Made by a program: the position numbers and the translations under genes | Assembly: GCA_017634555.1 (NCBI GenBank) | Contig: JAGBNF010000005.1 | Span: 98,968 to 162,967, forward strand | Source: Eubacterium sp. | Lineage (GTDB): Bacteria > Bacillota > Clostridia > Lachnospirales > Lachnospiraceae | Direction of reading: 5' to 3' | DNA: 64,000 nucleotides | Shown: in pieces, positions 37,599 to 46,551 of the stretch | Position numbering within the stretch: the stretch's first letter is position 1 | Layout: the number at the start of each line of letters is the position of its first letter | The notes under the pieces: generated by a model | Databases searched by the model: none | What the model saw: the letters and a program-made list of their open reading frames with translations, nothing else | Told to the model about the DNA's origin: nothing

Positions 37599-39101
37599 CT
37601 ACTGCTCAGCCTTGGCACTGATCGGAGCTTTCTTTGCATCAGCTGCAAAGCTCTGCTCAAAACTATAAGCTGCTCTGATTATCTTCTTCTCGTCAAACGT
37701 CTGTCCCAGGAGCTGAAGTCCTACAGGAAGTCCGTTCTTATCATATCCGCATGGAAGTGATATTCCGGGAAGTCCGGCAAGATTTACCGCTACTGTATAG
37801 ATATCTCCGAGATACATCTTTATAGGATCACTGAGTGATTCTCCACACTTAAGTGCCGTAGTCGGAGCAACCGGTCCAAGAATAACATCGTACTTCTCAA
37901 ATGCCTTATCAAATGCCTGCTTGATAAGCGCCTTTACTCTGAGCGCCTTTACATAGTATGCATCATAGTAACCTGATGAAAGAACAAAGCTTCCGAGCAT
38001 GATACGGCGCTTAACCTCCGGACCAAAGCCCTCGCTTCTTGACTTCTTATACATGTTGTGAAGGTCACTGTACTCTGCTGTTCTGTAACCATACTTAACA
38101 CCATCAAATCTTTCAAGGTTTGAAGATGCCTCAGCACAGGCAATTACATAGTAAGCAGGGATTGCATATTCAACCATACCAAGGTCGAACTCTTCAACCT
38201 CAGCACCCATTTCTCTAAATTTATCGGCAGCAGCAAGAACTGCAGCCTTAACATCCTCATCGATTCCTTCAAGGAAGTAATCACGAGGAACACCGATCTT
38301 AAGTCCTTTAACATCATTTACAAGTGCTGATGTAAAATCTGTGGCAGCCTTCTCATCATCTGCGATTGTCTCTGCACTTGCTGATGTTGAATCTCTCTCA
38401 TCATGCTTGGATATTATCTCAAGAATAGTGGCACAATCTGTCACATCCTTACCGAGAGGTCCGATCTGATCGAGAGATGAACCGTAAGCGATAAGTCCGT
38501 ATCTTGATACTCTTCCGTATGTCGGCTTGATACCTGTTATTCCGCAGAAGCCTGCAGGCTGTCTTATGGATCCACCTGTATCACTTCCGAGGGCAACCGC
38601 ACACTCATCAGCCGCAACAGCAGCAGCGGAACCACCTGAAGATCCACCCGGAACTCTGTTCAGATCCCAAGGATTCTTTGTAGCTCCGAAGTATGATGTC
38701 TCGCTGGTACTTCCCATGGCGAACTCATCCATATTTGTCTTTCCGAGAACAACTGCGCCGGCATCAATAAGATACTGAACTGCTGTTGATGTATATGTCG
38801 GAACGAAATTTCCAAGTATCTTCGAAGCACATGTAGTAAGTGTTCCGTCGATACACATATTATCTTTAATTGCAACAGGTACACCTGCCAGAGGTCCTGT
38901 CAGCTCGCCCGCAGCAATCTTCTTATCTGCCTCAGCAGCTGCTGCAAGAGCCTTCTCAGCCTCTATAGTTATATAGGCATGTACATCCTTATCAACTTCG
39001 CCGATTCTGTCCAGGTAAGCCTTTGTCGCTTCAACCGATGTGATCTCACCTGCAGCGATCTTCTTTCCCAGCTCAACGGCTGTCAGAGATAAAATATCCA
39101 T
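37599..39101 (-). CDS. gatA: Asp-tRNA(Asn)/Glu-tRNA(Gln) amidotransferase subunit A
   Basis: 500 residues. An amidase-signature enzyme: AGVPVAIKDNMCIDG (catalytic Lys), GSSGGSAAAVAADECAVALG and DTGGSIRQPAGFCG hold the Ser-cisSer-Lys triad. It releases ammonia from glutamine and channels it to GatB. ATG 39101 with AAGGAG seven bases upstream gives MDILSLTAVELGKK; the longer frame to 39122 is rejected. It lies 33 bp after gatC. Confidence 0.97.
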   Translation of the reverse strand: MDILSLTAVELGKKIAAGEITSVEATKAYLDRIGEVDKDVHAYITIEAEKALAAAAEADKKIAAGELTGPLAGVPVAIKDNMCIDGTLTTCASKILGNFVPTYTSTAVQYLIDAGAVVLGKTNMDEFAMGSTSETSYFGATKNPWDLNRVPGGSSGGSAAAVAADECAVALGSDTGGSIRQPAGFCGITGIKPTYGRVSRYGLIAYGSSLDQIGPLGKDVTDCATILEIISKHDERDSTSASAETIADDEKAATDFTSALVNDVKGLKIGVPRDYFLEGIDEDVKAAVLAAADKFREMGAEVEEFDLGMVEYAIPAYYVIACAEASSNLERFDGVKYGYRTAEYSDLHNMYKKSRSEGFGPEVKRRIMLGSFVLSSGYYDAYYVKALRVKALIKQAFDKAFEKYDVILGPVAPTTALKCGESLSDPIKMYLGDIYTVAVNLAGLPGISLPCGYDKNGLPVGLQLLGQTFDEKKIIRAAYSFEQSFAADAKKAPISAKAEQ

Positions 39102-39134
39102 TAGGAATCTCCTTATAATCAAACTAATCTGTAA

Positions 39135-39419
39135 TTAAAATGTCTCCGGAACGATATATGCGTCCTCGTTTCTCTCCGGCGCATTCTTCAGCATATTTTC
39201 CTTATCATCACCATTTGTGACAACATCTTCTCTCATCACATTGGATACAGGAAATGTATGGCTCATCGGTTCAACCGAACTTGTATCAAGCTCATTCAGC
39301 TTGCCGACATAATCGAGCATTTCTGTCATATCCTTCTTGGCTCTTTCCTTCTCTTCGTCAGAGAGCTCAAGTTTTGCAAGGATGCCGACGTATTCAATTG
39401 TTTCGTTTGTAATTTCCAT
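39135..39419 (-). CDS. gatC: Asp-tRNA(Asn)/Glu-tRNA(Gln) amidotransferase subunit C
   Basis: 94 residues, standard GatC size. ITNETIEYVGILAKLELSDE, MLDYVGKLNELDTS and VEPMSH...VMREDVV are family-typical; the C-terminal end NAPERNEDAYIVPETF matches the GatC tail that wraps around GatA. It is a small stabilising subunit. It sits between the palindromic element (39434-39572) and gatA. Confidence 0.95.
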   Translation of the reverse strand: MEITNETIEYVGILAKLELSDEEKERAKKDMTEMLDYVGKLNELDTSSVEPMSHTFPVSNVMREDVVTNGDDKENMLKNAPERNEDAYIVPETF

Positions 39420-39433
39420 ACTGACTCCTTCTC

Positions 39434-39572
39434 GGCCTTCGACGCAGTATATTGCATTCAGGACGCGGCTCTCGCCTCAGGCCGTACGCAAACGGTTCTA
39501 AGGCTGCAGAATACGCAGCCAAAGAACCGACGTTACTCTATGGTCCTTCATGCAAATACTGCGTCTACGGCC
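39434..39572. repeat. 139-bp nested palindromic element between aspS and gatC
   Basis: Outer arms GGCC...GACGCAGTAT-A-TTGCA (39434-39456) and TGCAA-ATACTGCGTC...GGCC (39551-39572) pair with one bulge and a 3x3 internal loop. AGGAC (39460-39464) pairs with GTCCT (39543-39547). An inner hairpin has CGGTTCT/AGAACCG (39493-39499, 39523-39529) and GGCTGC/GCAGCC (39502-39507, 39515-39520) with an AA/AA internal loop. It lies in the gap of an otherwise tight operon. It could be a MITE/REP-like insertion or a processed structured RNA. Confidence 0.7.
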
Positions 39573-39607
39573 TAAACCACTCATATTATAAACCACTCAT
39601 ATATTGA

Positions 39608-41359
39608 CTACTGTCTGACCTTTATGTGGGTTTCCCTGAGCTGCATTTCTGTTACGTCGCCAGGAGCACCGCACATAAGATCCTGTCCGTTTCCGTTCAT
39701 AGGGAATGCTATTACCTCACGGATGTTTTCCTCATTTCTGAGAAGCATGATCATTCTGTCTACTCCAGGCGCCATTCCTGCGTGTGGAGGTGCTCCGAAC
39801 TGGAATGCTGTATAGAGTGCTCCGAACTTCTGCTCGAGAACCTCCTTGCTGTAGCCTGCTATCTCAAATGCCTTCTCCATGATCTGCATATCATGGTTAC
39901 GAACAGCACCTGATGAAAGCTCTACACCGTTACATACGATATCATACTGATATGCAAGGATATCAAGCGGATCCTTCTCGTTAAGCGCCTCAAGTCCACC
40001 CTGTGGCATAGAGAACGGATTATGTGTAAATGCAGGCTTCTTTGTCTCCTCATCAAGCTCATACATTGGGAAGTCATTGATGTAGCAGAAACGATATGCA
40101 TTCTTCTCGAGAAGATCAAGTCTTGCTCCGAGCTCATTTCTGATCTGACCTGCATAAGAATTAGCCTGTGCTTCCTTATCTGCTATGAAGAAGATTGTAT
40201 CTCCAACATTCAGTGAAGCCTTCTCACGAAGCTCTTCCTTCATATCATCAGGGATAAACTTATCGATAGGTCCCTTGTAGCTTCCATCCTCAAGAACCTC
40301 GAGGTATCCGAGTCCACCCATTCCGATAGATGTAGCAAACTTAAGCATCTTCTCATGCTGTCCCTTTGAAAGCTTTCTCGGTGCATTAATGGCACGTACT
40401 GTCTTTCCGTGGAACGGCTTAAATGTACATCTCTGGAAGAACTCTGAAAGATCTATAATTCTAAGCGGATTTCTGAGATCCGGCTTATCTGTACCAAACT
40501 GAAGCATAGCATCCTTATAGCTGATTATAGGATAAGGAGCTTCTGTAACTTCATATCCTTCCGGAGCAAATTCCTTAAATACAGCTGTAAGAACTTCCTC
40601 ACCTACTCTGAATACATCCTCCTGAGTAGCATAGCTCATCTCAAAATCGAGCTGATAGAACTCTCCGGGTGAACGGTCAGCTCTCGCATCCTCATCTCTG
40701 AAGCAAGGTGCGATCTGGAAATACTTATCAAATCCTGATACCATGAGCAACTGCTTATACTGCTGTGGTGCCTGTGGAAGTGCATAGAACTTACCCTTGA
40801 AACGACGTGATGGTACGATATAGTCACGTGCACCTTCAGGGCTTGATGCACAAAGGATAGGAGTCTGGATCTCAACGAATCCGATCTCCTCCATCTTTCT
40901 TCTCATGAAGCTTATAACCTTTGAACGGAAAAGGATATTATCCTTAACCTTCTCATTTCTGAGGTCGAGGAATCTGTACTTAAGGCGAACATCCTCTCTT
41001 ACTTCCTTAGATGTCATGATCTCAAATGGAAGCTGGCTGTATACTCTTCCCAGTACATCAATGGAATGAGCCTCTATCTCAATTGTTCCTGTAGGAATCT
41101 TCGGATTATATGTTTCCTCATCACGATGCTCCACAAGACCTTCAACTGAGATTGACATCTCCTTAACGATTCCGTCAAGAAGTGTGGTATCTCTGAGAAC
41201 GACCTGCATTACACCATACTGGTCACGAAGGTCGATGAAGGATACTCCGCCGTGATCACGGATATTCTCTACCCATCCGGCAAGTCTGACTGTCTGTCCG
41301 ACATCAGCTTCACTCATCTTATCAATAGTTTTGTCTCTGTACTGGTTCTTAAACTCCAT
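39608..41359 (-). CDS. aspS: Aspartyl-tRNA synthetase, bacterial type, possibly non-discriminating
   Basis: 583 residues. An OB-fold anticodon domain at 1-110 (AGWVENIRDHGGVSFIDLRD), class II motif 2 (APCFRDEDARADRSPGEFYQ), the bacterial-type GAD insertion in the middle and motif 3 (GAPPHAGMAPGVDRMIMLL). H36 in RDHGG is the residue type associated with non-discriminating AspRS, where discriminating enzymes usually have Leu, so it may charge both tRNA-Asp and tRNA-Asn. Linkage to gatCAB fits amide formation on Asp-tRNA(Asn). AGGAG lies nine bases before the ATG. Preceded by a T-box leader. Confidence 0.96.
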   Translation of the reverse strand: MEFKNQYRDKTIDKMSEADVGQTVRLAGWVENIRDHGGVSFIDLRDQYGVMQVVLRDTTLLDGIVKEMSISVEGLVEHRDEETYNPKIPTGTIEIEAHSIDVLGRVYSQLPFEIMTSKEVREDVRLKYRFLDLRNEKVKDNILFRSKVISFMRRKMEEIGFVEIQTPILCASSPEGARDYIVPSRRFKGKFYALPQAPQQYKQLLMVSGFDKYFQIAPCFRDEDARADRSPGEFYQLDFEMSYATQEDVFRVGEEVLTAVFKEFAPEGYEVTEAPYPIISYKDAMLQFGTDKPDLRNPLRIIDLSEFFQRCTFKPFHGKTVRAINAPRKLSKGQHEKMLKFATSIGMGGLGYLEVLEDGSYKGPIDKFIPDDMKEELREKASLNVGDTIFFIADKEAQANSYAGQIRNELGARLDLLEKNAYRFCYINDFPMYELDEETKKPAFTHNPFSMPQGGLEALNEKDPLDILAYQYDIVCNGVELSSGAVRNHDMQIMEKAFEIAGYSKEVLEQKFGALYTAFQFGAPPHAGMAPGVDRMIMLLRNEENIREVIAFPMNGNGQDLMCGAPGDVTEMQLRETHIKVRQ

Positions 41360-41430
41360 CTCTATATACTCCTTTTGTTAAAATACATTAGATATTTATG
41401 TATGTAACTTTGACCCTGTAAACGCACAGC

Positions 41431-41686
41431 GTCCCGGATACATACAAAAAGTATGTATCCGGGACGAATATATATCTTTTATTCGCGGTGCCACCCGGCT
41501 TCATATCACAACTCAGTCCGCCCTCTTATTCGGATGGTCATAATATGCTCTCTTAGCTTATTTCTTAATTTGTATTCTGTCATAGGAGTGTTGGATGCAA
41601 TGGTGTTTCATGTAACAGCTCTCAGTCCGTGGCTGTCACTCCCTGTCTGCCTTAACCAAAGAATCGTCTCCTCACAGGATGCAGAT
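41431..41686 (-). promoter_or_regulatory. T-box leader of aspS, probable Asp (GAC) specifier
   Basis: The T-box core GGGTGGCACCGCG is at 41484-41496; UGGC would pair with the GCCA end of tRNA-Asp/Asn. In stem I, GGAGTG pairs with CACTCC and ATTCT with AGAAT, leaving GAC (41579-41581) on the 3' side of the internal loop where the specifier belongs. A 15-bp perfect hairpin (41431-41445/41451-41465, loop of five) follows the core. No T-run comes after this hairpin, unlike a normal transcription terminator. The rest of 41360-41754 holds no gene. Confidence 0.85.
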
Positions 41687-41692
41687 ATTCGG

Positions 41693-41721
41693 ATTATACT
41701 TCATTTGATTTTTTTTGTAAA
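41693..41721 (-). promoter_or_regulatory. Promoter of the aspS-gatCAB operon
   Basis: Minus strand TTTACA (41716-41721), 17 A-rich bases, TATAAT (41693-41698), with a start expected near 41686 just before T-box stem I. Confidence 0.75.
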
Positions 41722-41754
41722 CCGAAACTTTATTAAGAATTTCAGTAAGAAACA

Positions 41755-43311
41755 TTATTTTCCTTCCTGAGTTTTCTTAATCGCTTTCTTGGCCTGAGCG
41801 AAGGTTGCATTTCCGGATGCCTTTCTCCCGCCCTTCTTTCCGTACTTGATAAAGTGCTTATAGTAAGCCGCATAATCATAACCGTAGGCCTTTCTAAGGT
41901 CCTTATAATTTACAATGTACTGATATACATTGAAATCAGACTTTGCTATACGTCTCTCCTTCATTCCGTAATTTACGAAATGTTTGAGTGTCGCGATATC
42001 ATCGTTGCCGAAGGCCTTTTTAATGTCGGCATACTTTGACTGATATGTCTTAAAATCATATACCGCACTGTAATCAACACCGTTAAGCTTTGTTACAGGA
42101 TTCTGCACATTTGCACAGTAGGCTCCGCTTCTTCCTTCACGCTTTCCGTATCTCACATAGTGGATATAGTACTTGGTGTAGTCATTTCCGTATGCCAATC
42201 TGAGATCCTGATATCTGTTCTTATAGGACTTAACATCGAAGCTTGCTATAGCCTGTCTGCCTTCCTTCATTCCGTAATTAACAAAATGCCTGTAAAGGCT
42301 TACCTTGTCGGTACCGTAGGCCGCCTTCAGATCCTTATATTTGTTCGCATAGTAAGTTGCATCAAATATCGAGGAATAATCAAATGTTACTCTGCCTTCA
42401 CGCTTTCCGTATCTTATATAATGCTGATAGTATTTTACAAGATCGTTTCCGTACGCCTTCTGAAGGTCCGGATAATTATACTTATATGAAAATACATTAA
42501 ATGCAGCATTACCCTGTCTGCCTTCCTTCATTCCATACTTTATGAAATGTTTGAATGCCTTGCTCTTGCTGTTGCCGAATGCGCTCTTCAGATCCGGATA
42601 ATTCTTCAGATAATAATCTGCATCAAATACCGGTGAATAGTCGAGGCCGTCCGATATATATCCACCTCTGTCTGCTTCTTCGATAACTCTGTCACCGAAG
42701 CTCTGTGTCCAGTAGAAATAGTATCCGCCGTTCATTCTGACACAGCCTATACCAACGCTCTTATAATTTGCATTAAGTATATTCTTTCTGTGTCCGGATG
42801 AATTCATCCAGTCATTCATTACCTCTGCCGGTGAAGTCTGTCCCGCTGCGATATTCTCACCGCAGGCAAACTGTCCGTTCCATCCGTTAGCTGAGCCGGC
42901 CATCGGATATACGGAAAAACATGAACTGCCGTTTGGTCTTGTATGATCAAACTTTACCGTGATTTCTGCAGCTCTTCCCATGGCAGTATCCATAAGCTGC
43001 TTATCCATAGTAAAGCTCGGAAGACCATACTTTGCTCTCTCCTTGTTCAGCAGATCGAACACCTGCCATGCAAGTTCATCATCTCTTGTTACGTTATAAG
43101 TTACTCCGCCGAAGCTGTAGCTCTTAAGTATCTGCCCCTGATCCGAGATCAGCTGACTGTTGTCCGCTCCGACCGTATCAATAGTGCTGTAAGATATCTT
43201 CGGAAGCTCTGCCGCATAAGCGGTTCCCGAAGGTATCGAGACAATAAGCATCAGTGCAAGTATCAATGAAATGATACTTCTCTTCATGTACCCTTTTTTC
43301 TTATTTTCCAT
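41755..43311 (-). CDS. Secreted CAP-domain protein with six paired-type repeats
   Basis: 518 residues. Signal peptide (SIISLILALMLIVSIPSGTAYAA); CAP/SCP domain at about 70-205 (FDLLNKERAKYGLPSF, FDHTRPNG, CGENIAAGQ, WMNSSGHRKNILN, YFYWTQSFGD); then six ~50-residue repeats from about 230 to 500. Odd units read like FDxxYYxxxYxDLKxAFG...HFxxYGMKEGR, even units like FDVxSYxxxYxDLRxAYGNDxxKYYxHYxxYGKREGR. A short basic tail ends the protein. ATG 43311 has GGAGGG seven bases upstream; the frame is open to 43326. It is the last gene of the repeat-protein block. CAP proteins are extracellular, with unclear chemistry in bacteria. Confidence 0.85.
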   Translation of the reverse strand: MENKKKGYMKRSIISLILALMLIVSIPSGTAYAAELPKISYSTIDTVGADNSQLISDQGQILKSYSFGGVTYNVTRDDELAWQVFDLLNKERAKYGLPSFTMDKQLMDTAMGRAAEITVKFDHTRPNGSSCFSVYPMAGSANGWNGQFACGENIAAGQTSPAEVMNDWMNSSGHRKNILNANYKSVGIGCVRMNGGYYFYWTQSFGDRVIEEADRGGYISDGLDYSPVFDADYYLKNYPDLKSAFGNSKSKAFKHFIKYGMKEGRQGNAAFNVFSYKYNYPDLQKAYGNDLVKYYQHYIRYGKREGRVTFDYSSIFDATYYANKYKDLKAAYGTDKVSLYRHFVNYGMKEGRQAIASFDVKSYKNRYQDLRLAYGNDYTKYYIHYVRYGKREGRSGAYCANVQNPVTKLNGVDYSAVYDFKTYQSKYADIKKAFGNDDIATLKHFVNYGMKERRIAKSDFNVYQYIVNYKDLRKAYGYDYAAYYKHFIKYGKKGGRKASGNATFAQAKKAIKKTQEGK

Positions 43312-43359
43312 AAGCATACCCTCCAAAAAACCACCTAACTCAATTTTACAAAAATCCCC

Positions 43360-43385
43360 AAAACATGTCTATAAAAACATGCTTT
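43360..43385 (-). terminator. Weak terminator after the 43398 gene
   Basis: Minus-strand arms 43377-43385 and 43360-43368 form a 9-bp A/T-rich stem with one G-U pair, an 8-base loop and TTTTGGGGATTTTTG downstream. Read-through into the CAP gene is likely. Confidence 0.45.
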
Positions 43386-43397
43386 TTAACCTTCGAA

Positions 43398-45476
43398 TCA
43401 GTGGTGTGAAACAGGCAGCAGATATATCCTGTTTCCTGAGGAAACAGGCGTTACATTTGTTATCTGATTACCCGGATTCCGGCCGTCATATAGCACTGTA
43501 TATCCCAACCTTCCGAGTCCTGTCGTTGCACATGCCGTATGCCACATTTTGTCATAGACTACTTCATCGCCCCAGAAGAAGCCCATATGATTATCGTATA
43601 CATTTCCGAACTGATCATAGTATCCCATCGGACCTGTACTGTCGAATATTATTATATCACCTTTTTTAGCTTTTCCATCCTTAAGGAGCGCATCTATGGA
43701 ATCGTAAACATATACATCGATATCGCCTATGGATCTGTGCTTATCTGCAAATGCGATCCATGTGGATGCCTGGTACGGGTTAAGTCCCGTATCTCTGATC
43801 ACTATATCGGTATTGCATCCGATGCTCTGCATAACGAGTGTTACAAAGCTTGCACACTGAAGTCCGCGGCTCAGATCGTAAGGCTCATAATACGAAGGAT
43901 CATATATATCCACATAAGGCCTTCCCAGGTAGAAGTTCTGATTCTTCGTAAGATAATCAGTGACATCCACTTTGCCTCCGAGATAATGATCCACCGATCT
44001 CAGATTGCTTCTCGCATACAGTACCGAGTTCGCAACCTCCGCATGGATTCCGTACAGCCTTACCCAGCCCAGATTCTGAAGCAGTTTAACCTCATTCCAG
44101 TCAGTGGTATAAACATATTTCTTCACTTCGGATATAGCCTTCGGATTGACCATCGTGTAGTAATCCCGGGTATCCGTCGTATCTATATACCAGCATATAC
44201 CCTCGAAGACCCATCCGTTCCGGATACATTTTTTATACTCTGCCAGATGCTGCGTATATCTGTGTCCCTGTCCCATCTTATATATTCTGTAGACCGGGAT
44301 TCCCTTTCCGCTGACATAGCTCCATACCGCTCCCTCATAAGTCCAGGCGCCCGAGCTGAGCAGCTTGTCCTTTTCCTTAGGGTCGGTGGATAAAAGGTGC
44401 TCACCGGTGGTCTTGTTATATAACCTGTATACAACTCCGGTGCTCTCTTCCGCTCCCGTATATTCGTAATTTGTCTTCCTGCCCTCTTTAATTCCGTAGT
44501 TCATGTAGTGCAGGTAATAATTTGAGAAATCATCGTTATAGGCATTCTGCAGATCCTCGTAGTAATTCGAATACGCCTTAACATCGAAGCTCTGCTTTGC
44601 CACACGGCGCTCCTTCATTCCGTATCTCAGGAAATGTCCCAGTGTCGCAATATCATCTTCACCGAAGGCTGCCTTGATGTCCCCATATCTCTGCTGATAC
44701 TCGTTATACTCATATACCGCACTGTAGTCGATTCCGTTCAGCTTCGTCACCGGATTGACTATCTCCGTCACTCCCGTGGTCACTCGGCCTTCCCTGTTTC
44801 CGTACTTCATATAATGCAGATAATACTTCGAGATATCATTTCCGAACGCAAGCCTCAAATCCTGATGAGCTCTCCTGTAGGACTTAACATCGAAGCTCGC
44901 CTTCGCCTGTCTGCCCTCTCTCATGCCGTATCTTACGAAATGTCTGAGTGCCAGAACATCATCATCTCCGAAGGCAGCTCTCAGATCCGGATACTTTGCA
45001 AGATAATAGTCCGCATCAAAAACCGGCGAATAATCTGTTCCCTGATAGACTGTCACGCTTCCGATACGCTTCTCGCAGCCCACAGCCCTTCGTCCTTCCT
45101 TCATTCCGTACTTAAGATAATGAAGGTAGTATTTCTCATAATCATCTCCAAACGCGGATCTAAGATCCGGATACGCCCTCATATAAGAGTTTATATCAAA
45201 TGTGGGAGAGGCAATCCGCCTTTCCTTCATTCCGTAATTCTCGAAATGCTGAAACGCTCTGTTTCTGTCTTCAACCGAACCCGATCCGTAATATGCCTTT
45301 ACATCAGGATTTTTCTCCATATAGTATTCATACTGATATACGGGTTCGTAATACTCATAACTATATACAGCCTCTTCTTCGGCGGCATAAACAGTTTTGG
45401 AATATAGCAAGAAAAGCAGTATAAATGAAATAACTATCATTCCTACTGCTTTTTTGCCGTTTTTACGTGGTACCAT
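43398..45476 (-). CDS. Secreted NlpC/P60-like protein with six repeats and DUF5648-like domain
   Basis: About 692 residues. Signal peptide (MIVISFILLFLLYSKTVYA), six repeat units at roughly 45-330, a DUF5648-like segment (VYRLYNKTTGEHLLSTD, RIYKMGQGHRYTQ) at ~345-460, and a C-terminal cysteine-peptidase-like domain with LQCASFVTLVMQS (Cys), GDIIIFDS, NHMGFFWG (His) and MWHTA. It differs from the usual NlpC/P60 order in having the catalytic domain last. The start could be ATG 45476 (AGGGAG close by) or GTG 45497. It is probably a wall hydrolase. The 127 bp to rfbA show a small hairpin but no clear promoter. Confidence 0.75.
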   Translation of the reverse strand: MVPRKNGKKAVGMIVISFILLFLLYSKTVYAAEEEAVYSYEYYEPVYQYEYYMEKNPDVKAYYGSGSVEDRNRAFQHFENYGMKERRIASPTFDINSYMRAYPDLRSAFGDDYEKYYLHYLKYGMKEGRRAVGCEKRIGSVTVYQGTDYSPVFDADYYLAKYPDLRAAFGDDDVLALRHFVRYGMREGRQAKASFDVKSYRRAHQDLRLAFGNDISKYYLHYMKYGNREGRVTTGVTEIVNPVTKLNGIDYSAVYEYNEYQQRYGDIKAAFGEDDIATLGHFLRYGMKERRVAKQSFDVKAYSNYYEDLQNAYNDDFSNYYLHYMNYGIKEGRKTNYEYTGAEESTGVVYRLYNKTTGEHLLSTDPKEKDKLLSSGAWTYEGAVWSYVSGKGIPVYRIYKMGQGHRYTQHLAEYKKCIRNGWVFEGICWYIDTTDTRDYYTMVNPKAISEVKKYVYTTDWNEVKLLQNLGWVRLYGIHAEVANSVLYARSNLRSVDHYLGGKVDVTDYLTKNQNFYLGRPYVDIYDPSYYEPYDLSRGLQCASFVTLVMQSIGCNTDIVIRDTGLNPYQASTWIAFADKHRSIGDIDVYVYDSIDALLKDGKAKKGDIIIFDSTGPMGYYDQFGNVYDNHMGFFWGDEVVYDKMWHTACATTGLGRLGYTVLYDGRNPGNQITNVTPVSSGNRIYLLPVSHH

Positions 45477-45624
45477 AAACTCCCTCGGCAAAAACACAAA
45501 TCCGCGGATAAGCTCCGCACGTCAATTAGTTACAAATCCCCCGAAAAATAACTAAGACTTCGCATTATTACAATACCATCACTATTTATGTATTACGTTT
45601 TAGATTTAGCTTGTCGCCCTGTGC

Positions 45625-46494
45625 TTACAGTCCGTTTGCTATATCAACAAGATAAGCGCCGTAAGCAGTCTTCATAAGAGGTTCAGCCAGGCGAAGCAGC
45701 TGGTCTCTGTCTATAAAGCCCTTTCTGTATGCAATCTCCTCGATACAGGATATATACATTCCCTGTCTCTTCTGGAATGCGGCAACGAAATCAGCCGCAT
45801 CAAGAAGCATATCGTGATTACCTGTATCAAGCCATGCAAAACCACGTCCAAGAGTCTCAACCATGAGTGTTCCTCTGTTAAGATACTCGTTATTGATGGA
45901 TGTTATCTCAATCTCTCCTCTTGCAGAAGGCTTTACATTCTTTGCAATCTCAACTACGTCATTATCGTAGAAGTAAAGTCCCGGAACCGCATAGTTTGAC
46001 TTCGGAATTGCAGGCTTCTCCTCGATGGAAAGCGCCTTACCGTTCTCATCAAACTCAACAACTCCGTACTCTCTCGGATCCTTAACATAGTAACCGAATA
46101 TAGTAGCTCCCTTTTCTCTGGCAGCTGCCTTTGCAAGAATTCCAGAGAAGTACTGTCCATAGAAGATATTATCTCCAAGAACAAGTGCAACTCTGTCATT
46201 TCCGATGAACTCCTCGCCTATGATAAATGCATCGGCAAGCCCTCTCGGAGTCTCCTGAATCGCATAGGACAAACTCATTCCAAGCTGTGAACCGTCTCCG
46301 AAGAGCTCCCTGAAAACCGGAAGATCTCTCGGTGTGGAAATTATAAGTACTTCTCTGATACCTGCCAGCATAAGTGTTGACAGCGGATAATATATCATCG
46401 GCTTATCATATACAGGCATGATCTGCTTGGATATTGCCTTTGTAAGCGGATACAGTCTTGTTCCCGATCCACCTGCGAGAATAATTCCCTTCAT
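45625..46494 (-). CDS. rfbA: Glucose-1-phosphate thymidylyltransferase
   Basis: 289 residues. [20 protein letters not shown] (dTTP-binding loop), [35 protein letters not shown] and [11 protein letters not shown] are the RmlA signature. It makes dTDP-glucose, the precursor of dTDP-rhamnose and related deoxysugars. GGGGAGG lies seven bases before ATG 46494, so the longer frame is rejected. No rfbB, rfbC or rfbD gene is in the window, so the pathway must be completed elsewhere. Its place among the ABC-exporter genes suggests that the exported polymer contains such a sugar. Confidence 0.95.
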   Translation of the reverse strand: MKGIILAGGSGTRLYPLTKAISKQIMPVYDKPMIYYPLSTLMLAGIREVLIISTPRDLPVFRELFGDGSQLGMSLSYAIQETPRGLADAFIIGEEFIGNDRVALVLGDNIFYGQYFSGILAKAAAREKGATIFGYYVKDPREYGVVEFDENGKALSIEEKPAIPKSNYAVPGLYFYDNDVVEIAKNVKPSARGEIEITSINNEYLNRGTLMVETLGRGFAWLDTGNHDMLLDAADFVAAFQKRQGMYISCIEEIAYRKGFIDRDQLLRLAEPLMKTAYGAYLVDIANGL

Positions 46495-46551
46495 GTACAT
46501 TCCTCCCCTGAATTCATATCATAAAAATCTGTTTCTTAAATATCTTATATC

